Below, piece by piece: positions 31,545 to 42,290 of a stretch of DNA of 64,000 bases. Every line of letters begins with the position of its first letter. Within the stretch, counting starts at the first letter, position 1. The translations under genes were made by a program, and so were the position numbers. This DNA is from Choristoneura fumiferana (lineage: Eukaryota; Arthropoda; Insecta; Lepidoptera; Tortricidae): assembly GCF_025370935.1 (NCBI RefSeq), contig NC_133473.1, positions 4,471,389-4,535,388 on the forward strand. Direction: 5' to 3'. The notes beneath the pieces are model-generated. The model saw only the letters and a program-made list of their open reading frames with translations. It did no database searches and was not told the DNA's origin.

Positions 31545-32110
31545 ATGTTATCTCGGCTTATCGTCCCACTGTTGAGCATAGGCCTCCTCTCAGAATGAAA
31601 GGGCTTTTGCTCTAGTTGCCACGTTGGCCCAGTGCAGATTGGGAACTTCACACACACACGATGTTTTTGTTTTACCATAAAGACCGTAAAGCTCATGGTA
31701 TGCAGGTGGTAGGACCTTCGGGGCAAGTAGTCCGCCCGACTTGCTACCACCATTTTGCTCGTTAATCCTGCCGTGAAAGCAGCAGTGCTTGCACTGTTGT
31801 GTTTCGGGACGTGGAGAGTAAGACAAGCCGGTGAAATTACTGGCACGTGAGGTATCCCATCTTAGCCTCTAGGTTGGCAACGCAGTCGCAATACCCCTGG
31901 TGTTTGCAGATGTGTTTATGGGCGGTGGGTGATCTCTTACCATCAGGGAGAAACCCATTTGCTCGTTTGCCATCCAGTACAAAATAAAAAAAAAAAAATA
32001 GAAATCTAATTTTCATCCGGTATATTCAGAAAAACTCAAGAGCTTGGCCCAGGCTTGAACCCATGAGGCATCCTCTGGCTTGAGAAGCCAATAGTTTCAA
32101 GCGACACTAA
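31545..32110 (-). mobile_element. SINE interrupted by a second retro-repeat, copy 1
   Basis: The outer parts (31550-31690 and about 32030-32110) are the tRNA-derived SINE: 'ctcagaatgaaagggctttt', 'gattgggaacttcacacaca', and 'gcttgaacccatgaggcatc' near the tRNA-like end. Between them, about 31698-32010, sits another repeat ('ggtggtaggacctt', 'tcccatcttagcctctaggt', poly-A end at 31990). That inner repeat is absent from copy 2. Confidence 0.7.
31698..32000 (+). mobile_element. Poly-A-tailed SINE/LINE-end insertion present only in copy 1
   Basis: About 300 bp with 'aggtggtaggacctt', 'gacttgctaccaccatttt', 'gtttatgggcggtgggtgat' and A-rich tail. A second member is at 48375-48635. The empty site in copy 2 (about 45393) reads 'gctcatggtaaattagaaat'. 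The sharply defined presence/absence shows a recent insertion in one haplotype. Confidence 0.75.
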
Positions 32111-32330
32111 GCAGCATCCCTGCTTATGTACGACCTGCGAATTCAAACCTTCAATTGGCAAATATGAAAAAAAAATGGTGTTTGAATTATCCAGTCGTGA
32201 AATTATTATCATTCAAATAATTCATTGATCAGGCGTTACTTTGCGAGGTCCATATCAATGTGAACTAAAATAAGATTACTTTGCTCATCCGCACTAAAAA
32301 CCAAAAGGGTGAGACAAAGTAATTGTTTTA

Positions 32331-32474
32331 GGGCTGTTTCACCATCCATCTTGGATTTAGTTTAACTGACGGTTAGGTGTGATGCCGGTCTTCTATTTGT
32401 TTTTGTCGAATAGACGGAGACGGCATACATTTCAACGTCGGTTATCGCTAAGCAATGGATGGTGAAACAGCCCC
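32331..32474. mobile_element. MITE with 'ggggctgtttcacc' ends and TTA duplication, copy 1
   Basis: Ends 'gggctgtttcaccatccat' and 'atggatggtgaaacagcccc', flanked by 'tta' on both sides (the left one g-G count differs by one between copies). An internal hairpin 'gatgccg..gacggcat' lies at the centre. TTA duplications fit the PIF/Harbinger group, an inference from the target site only. Located 65 bp from a TRAF6 exon. Second allele at 45716-45844. Confidence 0.78.
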
Positions 32475-32539
32475 TTAGCGTATTATCATTAATTCCGCAT
32501 TAACAATTACAGGTTGTGTTTTGACTGCAGTAAACATAC

Positions 32540-32795
32540 CTGTAGCCATTAGGCGAAGTATAAAACCCTGGACTATACAGCATCTTGGAATGGTCCTTCA
32601 GCATGGCATCCAACCTCGCTTTGAAGTTGTCGATCCTCCAAATATAATTTCCCATACAGTACCTCAGTAGCATCTCATTATTCTGTTTTCTCTTAGCAAC
32701 TGTAAGGGCTGACAGTTGTTTGGACATGTTGAGATATTACAATGTCTTGCTCGCCGGTTACGTTGTTCTAGTATTACTACGCGTTCGTATAGGCT
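32540..32795 (-). CDS. TRAF6: TRAF6 exon: coiled coil and start of MATH domain, copy 1 (three 1-bp indels)
   Basis: Minus strand: acceptor 'aaaatttcag', donor 'tacag|gtatgt'. Reads a coiled-coil ending SKQLSALTVAKRKQNNEMLL, then GNYIWRIDNFKARLDAML and MLYSPGFYTSPNGY, the N-terminal strands of the MATH domain. Compared with copy 2, one base is missing near 32793 and one extra is present near 32757 and near 32731, breaking the frame before SKQL. Copy 2 lacks these but has a 13-bp deletion downstream. The exon is clearly intact in the organism. Confidence 0.85.
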
Positions 32796-33238
32796 CTGAA
32801 ATTTTATGAAATATTAGCTCTTATACGCTACTTTGCACACGTGAATCATTATGTCTAGCAGATGAAGTGAAGTTAAATGACGAGCGGACAATTTTGCCAG
32901 TGTCAAGGTTGAGAGCTACAAATGAATCTAAGTCGAGATTTTTTTTTAAAGGCGCAGTGCCTACAACAATAAAAATTGTTAACTTTGTTGGACAAGGGTC
33001 TTCATGTGTGTTTTAGAGACTAGTTACTATTTTTATCATATCTAAATTTAAATATACAGCGATGTATTATTGTTATAACCACAAATTTCTTGGTCAACTG
33101 TTTTAACGAAATTTAAGGTAGTTAGTAAAGGGCCCTATTAAACAAATTTTCATCTTTTTATTAAAAAATTACAACTTTTTCCTTAATAAAATATATAATC
33201 CCGCAATGTGTCGGTACATGATCGACCACTATAATTTA

Positions 33239-33373
33239 CTAACGTATTCACTGCCACCTGACTTCCACAGGTGCCACCGACGCACATGTGCGTTCAAAAA
33301 TGTATGAATAATATGCACGGCACTGGGCGAAGTTCCGAAAACGCATATGTTCGTCGGTGGCAGTATACGTTAT
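33239..33373. mobile_element. MITE with 'taacgtattcactgccacc' ends, copy 1
   Basis: Ends 'aacgtattcactgccacc' and 'ggtggcagtatacgtta' pair, with inner 'gccaccgacgcacatgtgcg' against 'cgcatatgttcgtcggtggc'. Second allele at 46612-46748 keeps a fuller right end (ggtggcagtgaatacgtta). Confidence 0.75.
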
Positions 33374-33726
33374 ATTATACTAATTGTTTTTATTCGAAAC
33401 GTCTCTCTTGCTGACGTGATCTCTGTCACAGGTTCCGCTTCTCTCTCGTGCGTGTCAAATTATTGTGCTTTCATTCTGAGAGGAGCCTGGTCCCATTAGT
33501 GGGACGTATAAGGTGGGATGTTGGCTACTCGACAAATTTTCAAATAATAGTATCTGGTTATTTAATGCTAAAAATAAAATGTTATTACATATGCTTCACA
33601 GCTCTTACGCCAACGTTCGCTAACTTTTACCCGACTGCCGAAACGAGGGCTATTGTTTTTTAAAAATACACGTTGTAAAAATCAGAGAGAGTAAATTTCA
33701 TGAATTGCCAAAAAGTTTTTTCTTAC

Positions 33727-33887
33727 CGTATAAGCGCACTGGTGTTAGTGAGAGGCGGGGGCGGCTTGTCGCCACCGTCCTTGTCTGGCGCCTCCCATAG
33801 ACTCATGGCCTCCTGCTCTTTCGGGTCGATGTTTGCGTTGGACATGTCATTGGTTATTTTTATTTCAGAGTATGCATTCATCAGGTA
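33727..33887 (-). CDS. TRAF6: TRAF6 exon: linker, haplotype copy 1
   Basis: Minus strand, acceptor 'tatattttcag|tac' and donor 'atacg|gtaaga'. Reads YLMNAYSEIKITNDMSNANI, DPKEQEAMSLWEAPDKDGGD, KPPPPLTNTSALIR: the linker between the zinc fingers and the coiled coil. Identical frame to 47097-47257. Confidence 0.85.
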
Positions 33888-34177
33888 CTGAAAATATATA
33901 GTTTTTTTTTTGTTTTCTTTATCTTCTATTTCGTTCGTATAAACAATAAAGAAGCCATAAAAGCTTAAAATTAGATTCAGTCACTTTTGTAGCAGCTTTC
34001 TGAGACTTGAAGAAGGCGTCTATTTAGGTACACATATTTAAACCGTTTCTGGCTGGGAGTTGACCCGCCAACAACAAAAGTGTCTGGCATGAAGGAAGTG
34101 ATTTCTAATGATTATTCAGAAGAAATAAAAATTGAGTTTATAGTAATGATGAAAACTGATGAAATTCTATGACGTTT

Positions 34178-34277
34178 NNNNNNNNNNNNNNNNNNNNNNN
34201 NNNNNNNNNNNNNNNNNNNNNNNNNNNNNNNNNNNNNNNNNNNNNNNNNNNNNNNNNNNNNNNNNNNNNNNNNNNNN
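34178..34277. other. Assembly gap, 100 N
   Basis: Exactly 100 N, the conventional size for a gap of unknown length. Sequence to its left matches copy 2 up to 47510; sequence to its right is the start of a contig that re-covers the DNA from about 21600 onwards. Confidence 0.99.
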
Positions 34278-34850
34278 ACGACAACTTGACGGGCTCGGTA
34301 CCTACACTTCTAAAAGTTTCATGATCTAATGATAATAATAGATCTATTCCGCTCATATACGCCTTCCTTAGGAAAGTGATAAGCGAATGCTAATTATGAT
34401 TATCGTCAGAAAATCGAAGCCATCTTATTATAATTTGCTAACAAAGATACATAACGTTTAAGAAAATAGTTTCTGTCAGACTTCTATGAAAATCACTAAA
34501 TGGCGTTCGTTCTTCTTAAAATTCTATGTGAAACCGAGTCTGCCTATAAATTCCCAATGACATCGTTCTGCTGTCTCACTTGCACTTCTATGTTTTATGT
34601 CAGTATCGCCCATATTTTCATAATAGTTGCCACAAGCTGTTAGGTATGAGTGAGACAGTATTAACCAACTAATCCTGTTACAACTTGTTGTGTGTTTAGG
34701 GAAAATATTTTCGGCGTCCCAAAGTAGAAACTAAATACGTATCTGATGTGTTACTCACAATCCAATGCGATACTAATTTCTGCCATGCAATGTTGCAAAT
34801 ATTTTGTTCCTAACTCATGGTGACGACTTCCTCACTCTGTTTTTAATAAC
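34278..34850. other. Start of contig 2, weak homology to 21600-22055
   Basis: Some phrases align with contig 1 ('gctgttagg..gagcagtattaac', 'gtatctgatgtgt'), but similarity is far lower than after 34851. Either a divergent haplotype stretch or low-quality contig end. No coding content. Confidence 0.45.
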
Positions 34851-35704
34851 TTCGACCTAGTAGCACCCTAAAGCAGGGTATTCTTTAATATGTATAAAAT
34901 AAATATTTATCAAATCACATAATTGTACTTGAAATCGAATTTGCTGTAGTCAGTGTTTTCGCGTGTTATTAAATTGATATTTGTAAATTCGGCTGCCTTG
35001 TATCGGTATGATTTTGTTGATAATGTTATGGAGTGTTTAAAAAATTAAATAGTGATGAATAAAAATGAGAATTCAAAAACCAAAAATTTGTTTTGTATTA
35101 TTTTTACTTTTGTAACATGAGCCAATATTTAATTCCAACTGTCGCACTCTTTTCTCACGTAAAGATCTAAACTTAAATAATATTATAATAATAAAGTTAC
35201 TTTTGCGGAACTTACCATTAAATATTATAGATACAATCACCCCTCGTACTGTTGGATTAGATTTTTTCAAAGTCAATTAAGTAAATAATTATGCCTATTT
35301 TATTAGTATCCTTTTCACTTTGCTAACAAAGCTTACTTGTAAATTAAGCTAGGTATAGCCACACACCAATGAATTGTATGAAATTCTTCTCAACATTATT
35401 CCTGTTTGTATGTAGCGGAATAATGGCACTGAGTGTTGAATCAGTTCAACAAAATCTCTCAGAAACAGAAAGCTTCACTATCCTTGATTAAAATAAGCTA
35501 GTTCTCATCCTACCCTGGTTATTAACCCTGGGTCGCAGGTGCGAAGTTGCGCACAAAAAAAATATAAAAAAGCTTTTCGTTTATATACCACCTTATTATA
35601 TCACCTGTGTTTATTATATCACCTTGGAATATTTTTCTGTGTATATCGCTTACTATGTCTGGTAACAATAAAGATCTTTGTTTGTATTGTATTGTATGTA
35701 TTAA

Positions 35705-35834
35705 GTACAGTCAAGGTCATATATATATAACCAAGGCGTAAAAATATCTATACACCTCTATGCCTCTAACCATAAGGTTGGTGTTTACATATATTTAACT
35801 TGATGGTTATATAGATATGCCTTTGACTGTACAC
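35705..35834. mobile_element. MITE with 'gtacagtcaa' ends (copy 2)
   Basis: Allele of 22801-22928. The left end here reads 'gtacagtcaaggtcatatat', improving the match to the right end. An extra ~100 bp lies just upstream (35585-35700) that copy 1 lacks. Confidence 0.8.
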
Positions 35835-35894
35835 AAAACACAACAAGCAACCAAGAAAGAGATCCACTATAATCATTATCACCATTAATTCCAG

Positions 35895-36055
35895 CCGGGG
35901 CCACGATCCGGTTCGAAGCGGAGCCCGAGGAGTTAAGCTCGAGTAGCTTCAGCTCTGCCTCCCGCGCGTCCCTCGACCCGCCTTCCTCACCCACGCCCAG
36001 CTGCAGCGGCGACAACCTGCTGCACTTCCCTGGAGACTCCAGCAGTTCTGTATGA
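35895..36055 (+). CDS. BCAS3: BCAS3 alternative C-terminal exon, haplotype copy 2
   Basis: Same acceptor, frame and stop as 22989-23149. The few differences seen (for example tcc/tct, ggt/ggc, cta/ctg) fall at third codon positions. Synonymous-only divergence between the two alleles supports real coding. Confidence 0.65.
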
Positions 36056-36626
36056 ACCCTGAAGGTCGCCGAGACAGTGTCCATCGTCCCGCGTACTTAA
36101 AGCGGGTACACGGCGTTTAAAAAGAGCGCTTTGGATACGCGTGTTTCAGGAACTAAGACGTTTCGAATAGCTATACACATTAGAAGCGCGCGTCGACCAA
36201 CAGATTCCTTCACCACCTTAAGGTTCAATGTCATTTGTACGCCTAAAAGCATTAAAGGCTATTCTGACTTAGGAATCAACGTGACAATAGCTTTATTGTT
36301 TTCTTTCGGATGCAGGAATTGACAAAAAATGCCAAACTTGGTCGAATTCTGAGGGAAGCCCATCGCCTCGCATATTTAAAGCTTAAAGCTAGTAAAAATT
36401 GGACGTTTCCAAAGCACGATTTTTTAAACGCTCGAAGTGATAGCTTTTGGAACGGGTACACATTGTGCGCTCGGGGTTGCGTTCGTTGGGCGCGTTGGTA
36501 GCTTATGTCGGTACACCATGCCTAGAATGGCATTCGATATGCGTTAGCAGCAAATACTTCTCTTCGCGAAAGTGTCCTGTTAAATGTAAAAAAAACGGCC
36601 ACGAGCGTGTCGGACACGCCCGAAAT

Positions 36627-37216
36627 AGGGTTCCGTAGCCATTACGAAAAAAAAGTAATATTTTTCTAAGGATTTCGTATCTTGTACGGAATATTCCAAG
36701 TTTAGGTATATTTAATACCTTAGGCTGCTATTTACTCTGGAACTACTAATGATTCTCAAGAAAACTTAACCGTTATAGTTTTCCTTGTAAGTTTGATATA
36801 CTTACTAATATCCTGTTTTTTTTTCAAAATTTTCCACCCACCGGTTTAGATTTAGAAGGGGGAGGGGGGGCGCTCAATTTTAATGAAAATTTGCACATTA
36901 AAGTTGAATATTTTGCAAACAAATCACTGAATCGAAAAATCGTTAGCAAACCCCTAATAGTTTTAAAAGACCTATCCAACGATACCCCACACTCCAAGGT
37001 TGGATGAGAAAAAAGAATCACCCCCACTTTACGTCTATGGGAGGTACTCTAAAAATTTTTATTTTATTTTTGTACTATTTTGTCGGCATAGTTTACATAT
37101 ATATTCGTGCAAAATTACAGCTTTCTAGCATTGATAGTCCCTGAGCAAAGCCGCGGACGGACGGACAGACAGACAGACATGGCGAAACTATTTTGCCATT
37201 TTGGCTACGGAACCCT
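36627..37216. mobile_element. 590-bp element with 15-bp ends 'agggttccgtagcca'
   Basis: Terminal inverted repeats 'agggttccgtagcca' and 'tggctacggaaccct'. The body contains 'aattttaatgaaaatttgca' and 'gacggacagacagacagaca'. No transposase; a non-autonomous DNA element. Only about 150 bp of its middle remain in copy 1 (23541-23690). Followed by about 280 bp that copy 1 also lacks. Confidence 0.75.
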
Positions 37217-37851
37217 AAAAAGGGCATCTAGCATCTAGCGGGCGTTCTAAAAAAAATCTGACGTGTATTTGATTAGAAGCGTAGAAGTTTAGATCTGTTT
37301 TTAAAACTCACTTCGAAATGTGAAATGTGTACTTGCTCTTAAAGAGTAATCGAGATGGTGCCATTGTTTCGACAGAACTAAGCGGTTGGATATCGTAAAG
37401 GTATTAATCCTGTTGAGAAACCTACATAGGACGAGTGATTTGTTGAAAATTTGCTGTGAAATTAGCACGATGATATTTTCAGAGGCAAAGTGATACTTTT
37501 TTAGAGTACGTCACGTACTCTTCCTGTTGAAACTACCATAGAGTAGGTACACTTGACTACTTTTAAGTTGCTTCAGTAGGTAAACTCTGTTCCAGAAGAG
37601 CTAGAGAGAAGAAGAGAGTTGCTACAACGAGATAACACTTTCTTATTGGTTAATTGATCGATGAACATTGGATTGGATATATGTCATGTAACCCAAGTGT
37701 CCAATCACAAGTGATTGAATGAAGTGTGGAATAGAGTAGGTATAAAAGTATGACAGCAGATTAATGTCTAAGAGCTGAGCTAACAGCTGAATCTAAAGCA
37801 CTCATAGTAAGTAATCTACTCATAATATGTACACCAATGCGGTGTAATAGT

Positions 37852-37979
37852 ACATTGTGTCTTAAGGGCGGTAAATAAGGAATTACGAACGAGAGTCTAT
37901 TAAAAGCCCAAAGTCGAAGACTGAGGGCTTTAATGAGTCGATGTTCGTAATTGTAGTACCGCCCTGCGACATACAATGT
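37852..37979. mobile_element. Hairpin MITE, copy 2
   Basis: Allele of 24042-24169, essentially identical with the same 'aattacgaac/gttcgtaatt' inner pairing. Confidence 0.75.
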
Positions 37980-39366
37980 TTTTCATCACATTTGCGAGTA
38001 AAATTGTTCATTTGTAGGTAAGTTTTTTTCTTAACCTCAACCCGCATTGGTTGAGCAGGGATGTCAATGTCAAGTTAAGAATATAAGGATAAAAAGTTAA
38101 TAAATTAGAAGTTAGTGTAAAAATCAAGATAAACGCAACATTATGTGTTTTGAGCCACATCTGCGGCTGCCTGCTGCATTTAAAATTATAATGGTAAAAT
38201 ATATACGACATTTTGCAAGATAGAGAAAAAGTATGAATGTGGTTTCCATTTGCAAAATTTGTTTTTCTGACGCTACTTAAACGGTTTCTTTATTTGAGTT
38301 TCCAGGTGAAATTTAAATTTTAACGGTAATAAATAAATACTAAATGTTGTCAACCACTAATAAGGTTCATTGTAAAAGGAATCGTATGCTCAAGGCAAAT
38401 AAACATAATTTCGCCAATCACGTGGTTAAACTATTGTTTTATTATTGTAAACTGTGTAGTTACACTTAGATTTAAGTAGTAGTTTTTTTTTATATAAATG
38501 AAGATCTTCATAATGTTACAATTATAACGAGAAGTGAACTTTTTAAACGACTAATTTCAATTTTGGTGATATTTTATTGCGGGACTCAATGATGTTTTCG
38601 CAACAGGTTGAAGATAAATAGTGCATTCCTTTCTTATAAAAAACATAATAAAAAAAATACTTACACTAAATACAAATAATAGAGTCGAGGGCATAAATAT
38701 CTGGGTGGCATAATTTTTTGACGTCTTGGTGACGTACACAATATATTTATGCCCTTGAATGTACATTGTGTCCTCGAAATGGAAATTAGTTTTTTTACTT
38801 GACAAGTAATTTCTCAAATAGTCCTATTTTTTTTGATGTAATAAAATAAGTAAATGCGCATATTTTTGATTAAAAAATATAATTGACAGTTAAAATATGC
38901 AATATAAATAAATCGGAAATATGTAATTTAAAATCAAAACAATCGATCTTTCTTAGTAAGATTACAAATAAGTGATTTAAGAAAAAACAGCTGTCTTTTG
39001 GTAAATGTTTCCTAAAATATATATTATTATTATTTTTAGTTTATACGTTTTCATCACAATTTCAAACAGATTGTATGCATTTGTTTAACCGTAACTGTGA
39101 TATGTAGTCAAAATAGAGCTTGCTTAGGTTAGGGAACGGCTTGTGAAATTAATTTCAAACTAAAATCATTTCATAGTTGCTTCATTACTAAGTTTATAGA
39201 CATTCCAAATATCACTTTCATCATCGACAAAGCAAACAATAATTCTTTGACAAGACTGAAAAAACCGGATACGATTTTTTTTTATATTCGTTACACCAAG
39301 AACAATATTTATTTATTTATAGATATTATTATAACATTTTTTTATCAACCCGTAGGCATGCAACCT

Positions 39367-39388
39367 TGTGTGTGTGTGTGTGTGTGTG
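39367..39388. repeat. (TG)11 microsatellite, expanded in copy 2
   Basis: At the same place copy 1 (about 25552) has only 'ttgtgcc'. A simple length polymorphism between haplotypes. Confidence 0.8.
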
Positions 39389-40862
39389 CCTATACAACGT
39401 ATTATTTTTTATTTCCGCTAACTTTAAAGGTAAAATTCAGTTGGATTCCACGTATGTTCAACTTTTAGGTATTTAATGGTACCTAAGGGTAGGTATCTAA
39501 ATTAATTATACTTCAGTGTATCCGTGTGTCACATTCTTGTCAAAGTGCAAAATCAAATCGCTTCCGGAAAAGTCTTCCTAATTTATGATTCCTTTCGCAA
39601 CTAGAACTTTCCATTTGGATTATTAAATGAAAGATTTAGTGTATGCGTAATTTATTTGGCGTGTTTCCCTCACTCAGTGGCAAAAGAATGCTAGTTGAAT
39701 TAGGTGCGTTAATTGTGATATTTAATTGATGTTTAATAAAAAGTATTGGCAAATCGTGCTTGCCAGAATAATCAAATTTATATGTTTTATTTTAAAATCG
39801 TAAGTAAATATGTAGATTTTGTATATTTGGATTAATTCGGTGTAGAATAGAGGTTTCAATTATATATACTTAATCAAAGATTAAACAATGAGTATAGTTA
39901 GCTACGTTCATGTATGAATGAAACTCCCAAATTACCCAAATAATAAAAATGACTGAAAAAAGTATATTAAGAAATTTTGTGGACATGACCATCGATAAAA
40001 GTTTTAAAACCAAAGTTTGCATAAAAATAAAATACTTATAATAAAAAGGGCAACAATTGTAAAGTTATTGAGTGCTTTTGCTTTTTGCTATAGCTGGTTA
40101 AATCATGATTTTTTTTTTAGTTTGGTTTTATTATCAGGTTTTTATCGATCACTGAGTATTATTTGTAAATATTATCTACCTACATTCATAAGTTCATTGA
40201 AGTACCGTATACATATAATAAGTAGGTATCATAGGTATCACCTATAATATGATATGTAAGTTTACTATACCAACAATTCATAAACAATGTTTTATTTTGA
40301 ATAGAACCGTCATTTTTCAGATATAAATATGATGGCCAAATGTTTCTGTCTTTAAACAATAACTTAAATAAATGATAAAAGTAATTGTTGTGTAATACAG
40401 GGTAGTTTACAAATGCATTAATTATCAAGTAATCTGAAATCAATATGAGCCTGATAATATCTACTTAAATAATACACGTAATTCAAATTGTCTTAAATTT
40501 CGGGTAGTGCTGTTAAATTCGTTCTTCGAATAATCATCACTAATAGCGGTTTAAAACTTAAGTTAAGCTTATGGTTAGTGTGAAATGTGAGAAATAATTG
40601 ACAATGAAAATTTTATACAACCCACAATTTATTTTCCAATATTAAGGGCGTACAGTACCACTTGCCTGTTGAACAAGCAAGAGGGTTTTGCACGTTTAAT
40701 TGATTCTACTTAGTAACTGTAGTATATAGTATCTTCTCGACTCTTTCACGTAAGGTTAATTACCTATCTCTATATAGGCAAGCACCGTCAGCATCGCAAG
40801 TAGCAGATATAATTTTTTAGTCTGTCGCATTAAACTCGTCAATCTTGTAGATGTTATGTAGA

Positions 40863-40993
40863 GTCAAGTGCAAAAATAAGTATCTATTCGAACCACTCAA
40901 AATATGTTACTACGGCCTTATTGCGCCGGAGTAAGAGTCTGTGGTACTTATTTTTGAATCTTTGAATACCAAGTTCGTATTTTTACACTTGAC
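40863..40993. mobile_element. Small MITE, copy 2 (intact ends)
   Basis: Ends 'gtcaagtgcaaaaataagta' and 'gtatttttacacttgac'; inner 'ggccttattgcgccggagta'. Shows the full form of the element shortened at 27019. Confidence 0.65.
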
Positions 40994-41242
40994 TGTACGT
41001 GGCTGTAAAACGACAAAGTTCGAAAGAATAGACCGGTATGGCCTATCTAATTCTGCAACACAAGTGATTACGTAATACCGTTCTAGCATCAGTCTATTTT
41101 TATTTTTAAAATTATTTTAATATTTTTCATAAAATGACATGCGGTATTTGTTCTAAAAATGTATTAACAATATGGATCATAATGATCTGATTGGCCAACT
41201 ATAGTGCCCTGCTTAATCTCGGGCCGGTCAATCAAAGTGCAT

Positions 41243-41602
41243 CAATACGGTATTTGACAACTCCTGAATTTGCCATATCTTAATATTATTATGAAAATAT
41301 AGATATACAGACAGTGTTCAGCGAAGAGAAAACTTAAATCGGTTGAAAATAGGATTTAAAGTGATTTTTTGAAAAATCTATATACCTGTCTCTTTCTCAA
41401 ACGCTTCTCTCTATACAGCAAGTATGGCGGTACTAGCGTTTGACGTCACATGCCAGTATGTCTTTCTCTGTCTAATCTTGAATTTCAAACCTTTATAACT
41501 TTGTTATTCGTAAAAGTAGCTTAAAAATTGTTTCTCTACTCTATAACAGGCATTGTGAAGTTTTAATTTATAAAACATAAAAAACAGTCAAATACCGTAT
41601 TG
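41243..41602. mobile_element. MITE with 16-bp perfect ends, copy 2
   Basis: Allele of 27400-27761 with the same termini and the same GIY-YIG element inserted in its right end, at the same base. Confidence 0.75.
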
Positions 41603-42277
41603 AACATGAAACTACCGTGAGACTCACTCATATTAAATATAATGACCCGGATAACTCACGTCTTAAATCGAGTTTAGCTCGACATGTTTCGGGCTAATCC
41701 GTAGCCCTTCGTCTTCGGAGTAACGCGACTCAGCGGCTGCTGCAACACGCGCACTGCGCGCCGCCGCTCTGCTCGCGCGACTACCCGACGAAACTGACAC
41801 CGGCACACAACTACCCGCGTTTTCATCATCATTACAACTGTCAAATGTATGGTAGCACACAACACTAACAACATCGCTCTGTAAAGGTACGTTCACACAC
41901 ACCGATGACGCAGCACGAGTATTTAACACCGTTTTCCTACTCGGAGGTACCGACCAACCACTATCCCGGTTGAAATTCGGCCGACGACTAATCTCGATGG
42001 CTTCACGCACTTTCCGCGGAATGAAAAATTTCTCTCTCGCAATTACAGATACCTTATCAAATCTAATATAGTGCGTCAAATCCGAGTCCATTGAGTGCTC
42101 GGCCACAGCAGACCCCTTGTCGTCCTGTTTCCTCATACTGCGTATGTGCTCCGATATCCTTGTGGAAACGTTTCGTCCAGTCTCTCCAATATAGCTCTTG
42201 CCACAGGCACAGGGAATCATGTATACATGTCGAGCTAAACTCGATTTAAGACGTGAGTTATCCGGGTCATTATATTT
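41603..42277 (-). mobile_element. 675-bp Penelope-like GIY-YIG element, centre inverted
   Basis: Same position, same 13-bp duplication 'aaataccgtattg' (41590-41602, 42278-42290) and same 675-bp length as copy 1. The left-hand leader 'aacatgaaactaccgtgaga' keeps its orientation, but the 537 bp between the 53-bp arms (about 41688-42224) are reversed. Inversion by recombination between the arms explains this without any change in the flanks. Confidence 0.8.
41663..42220 (-). CDS. GIY-YIG endonuclease domain ORF, minus strand (185 aa)
   Basis: Starts MIPCACGKSYIGETGRNV and ends EGLRISPKHVELNSI; differs from the copy-1 protein at only a few residues. Because of the inversion, the longer N-terminal reading through the arm is retained on the minus strand from the other arm. 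Domain assignment as for 27776-28408. Confidence 0.72.
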   Translation of the reverse strand: MIPCACGKSYIGETGRNVSTRISEHIRSMRKQDDKGSAVAEHSMDSDLTHYIRFDKVSVIAREKFFIPRKVREAIEISRRPNFNRDSGWSVPPSRKTVLNTRAASSVCVNVPLQSDVVSVVCYHTFDSCNDDENAGSCVPVSVSSGSRASRAAARSARVAAAAESRYSEDEGLRISPKHVELNSI

Positions 42278-42290
42278 AAATACCGTATTG

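Larger units (their letters stand above)
22056..34177. repeat. Haplotype copy 1 of a ~12-kb duplicated block
   Basis: Collinear and nearly identical to 34851-47510, in the same orientation, ending exactly at the N gap. Anchors include 22056/34851, 22278/35073, 22989/35895, 24042/37852, 27762/41603, 31000/44715 and 33727/47097. Offsets rise in steps (12795 to 13813, then fall to about 13370) because of specific indels. Best read as allelic contigs placed in tandem, not as a biological duplication. Confidence 0.88.
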
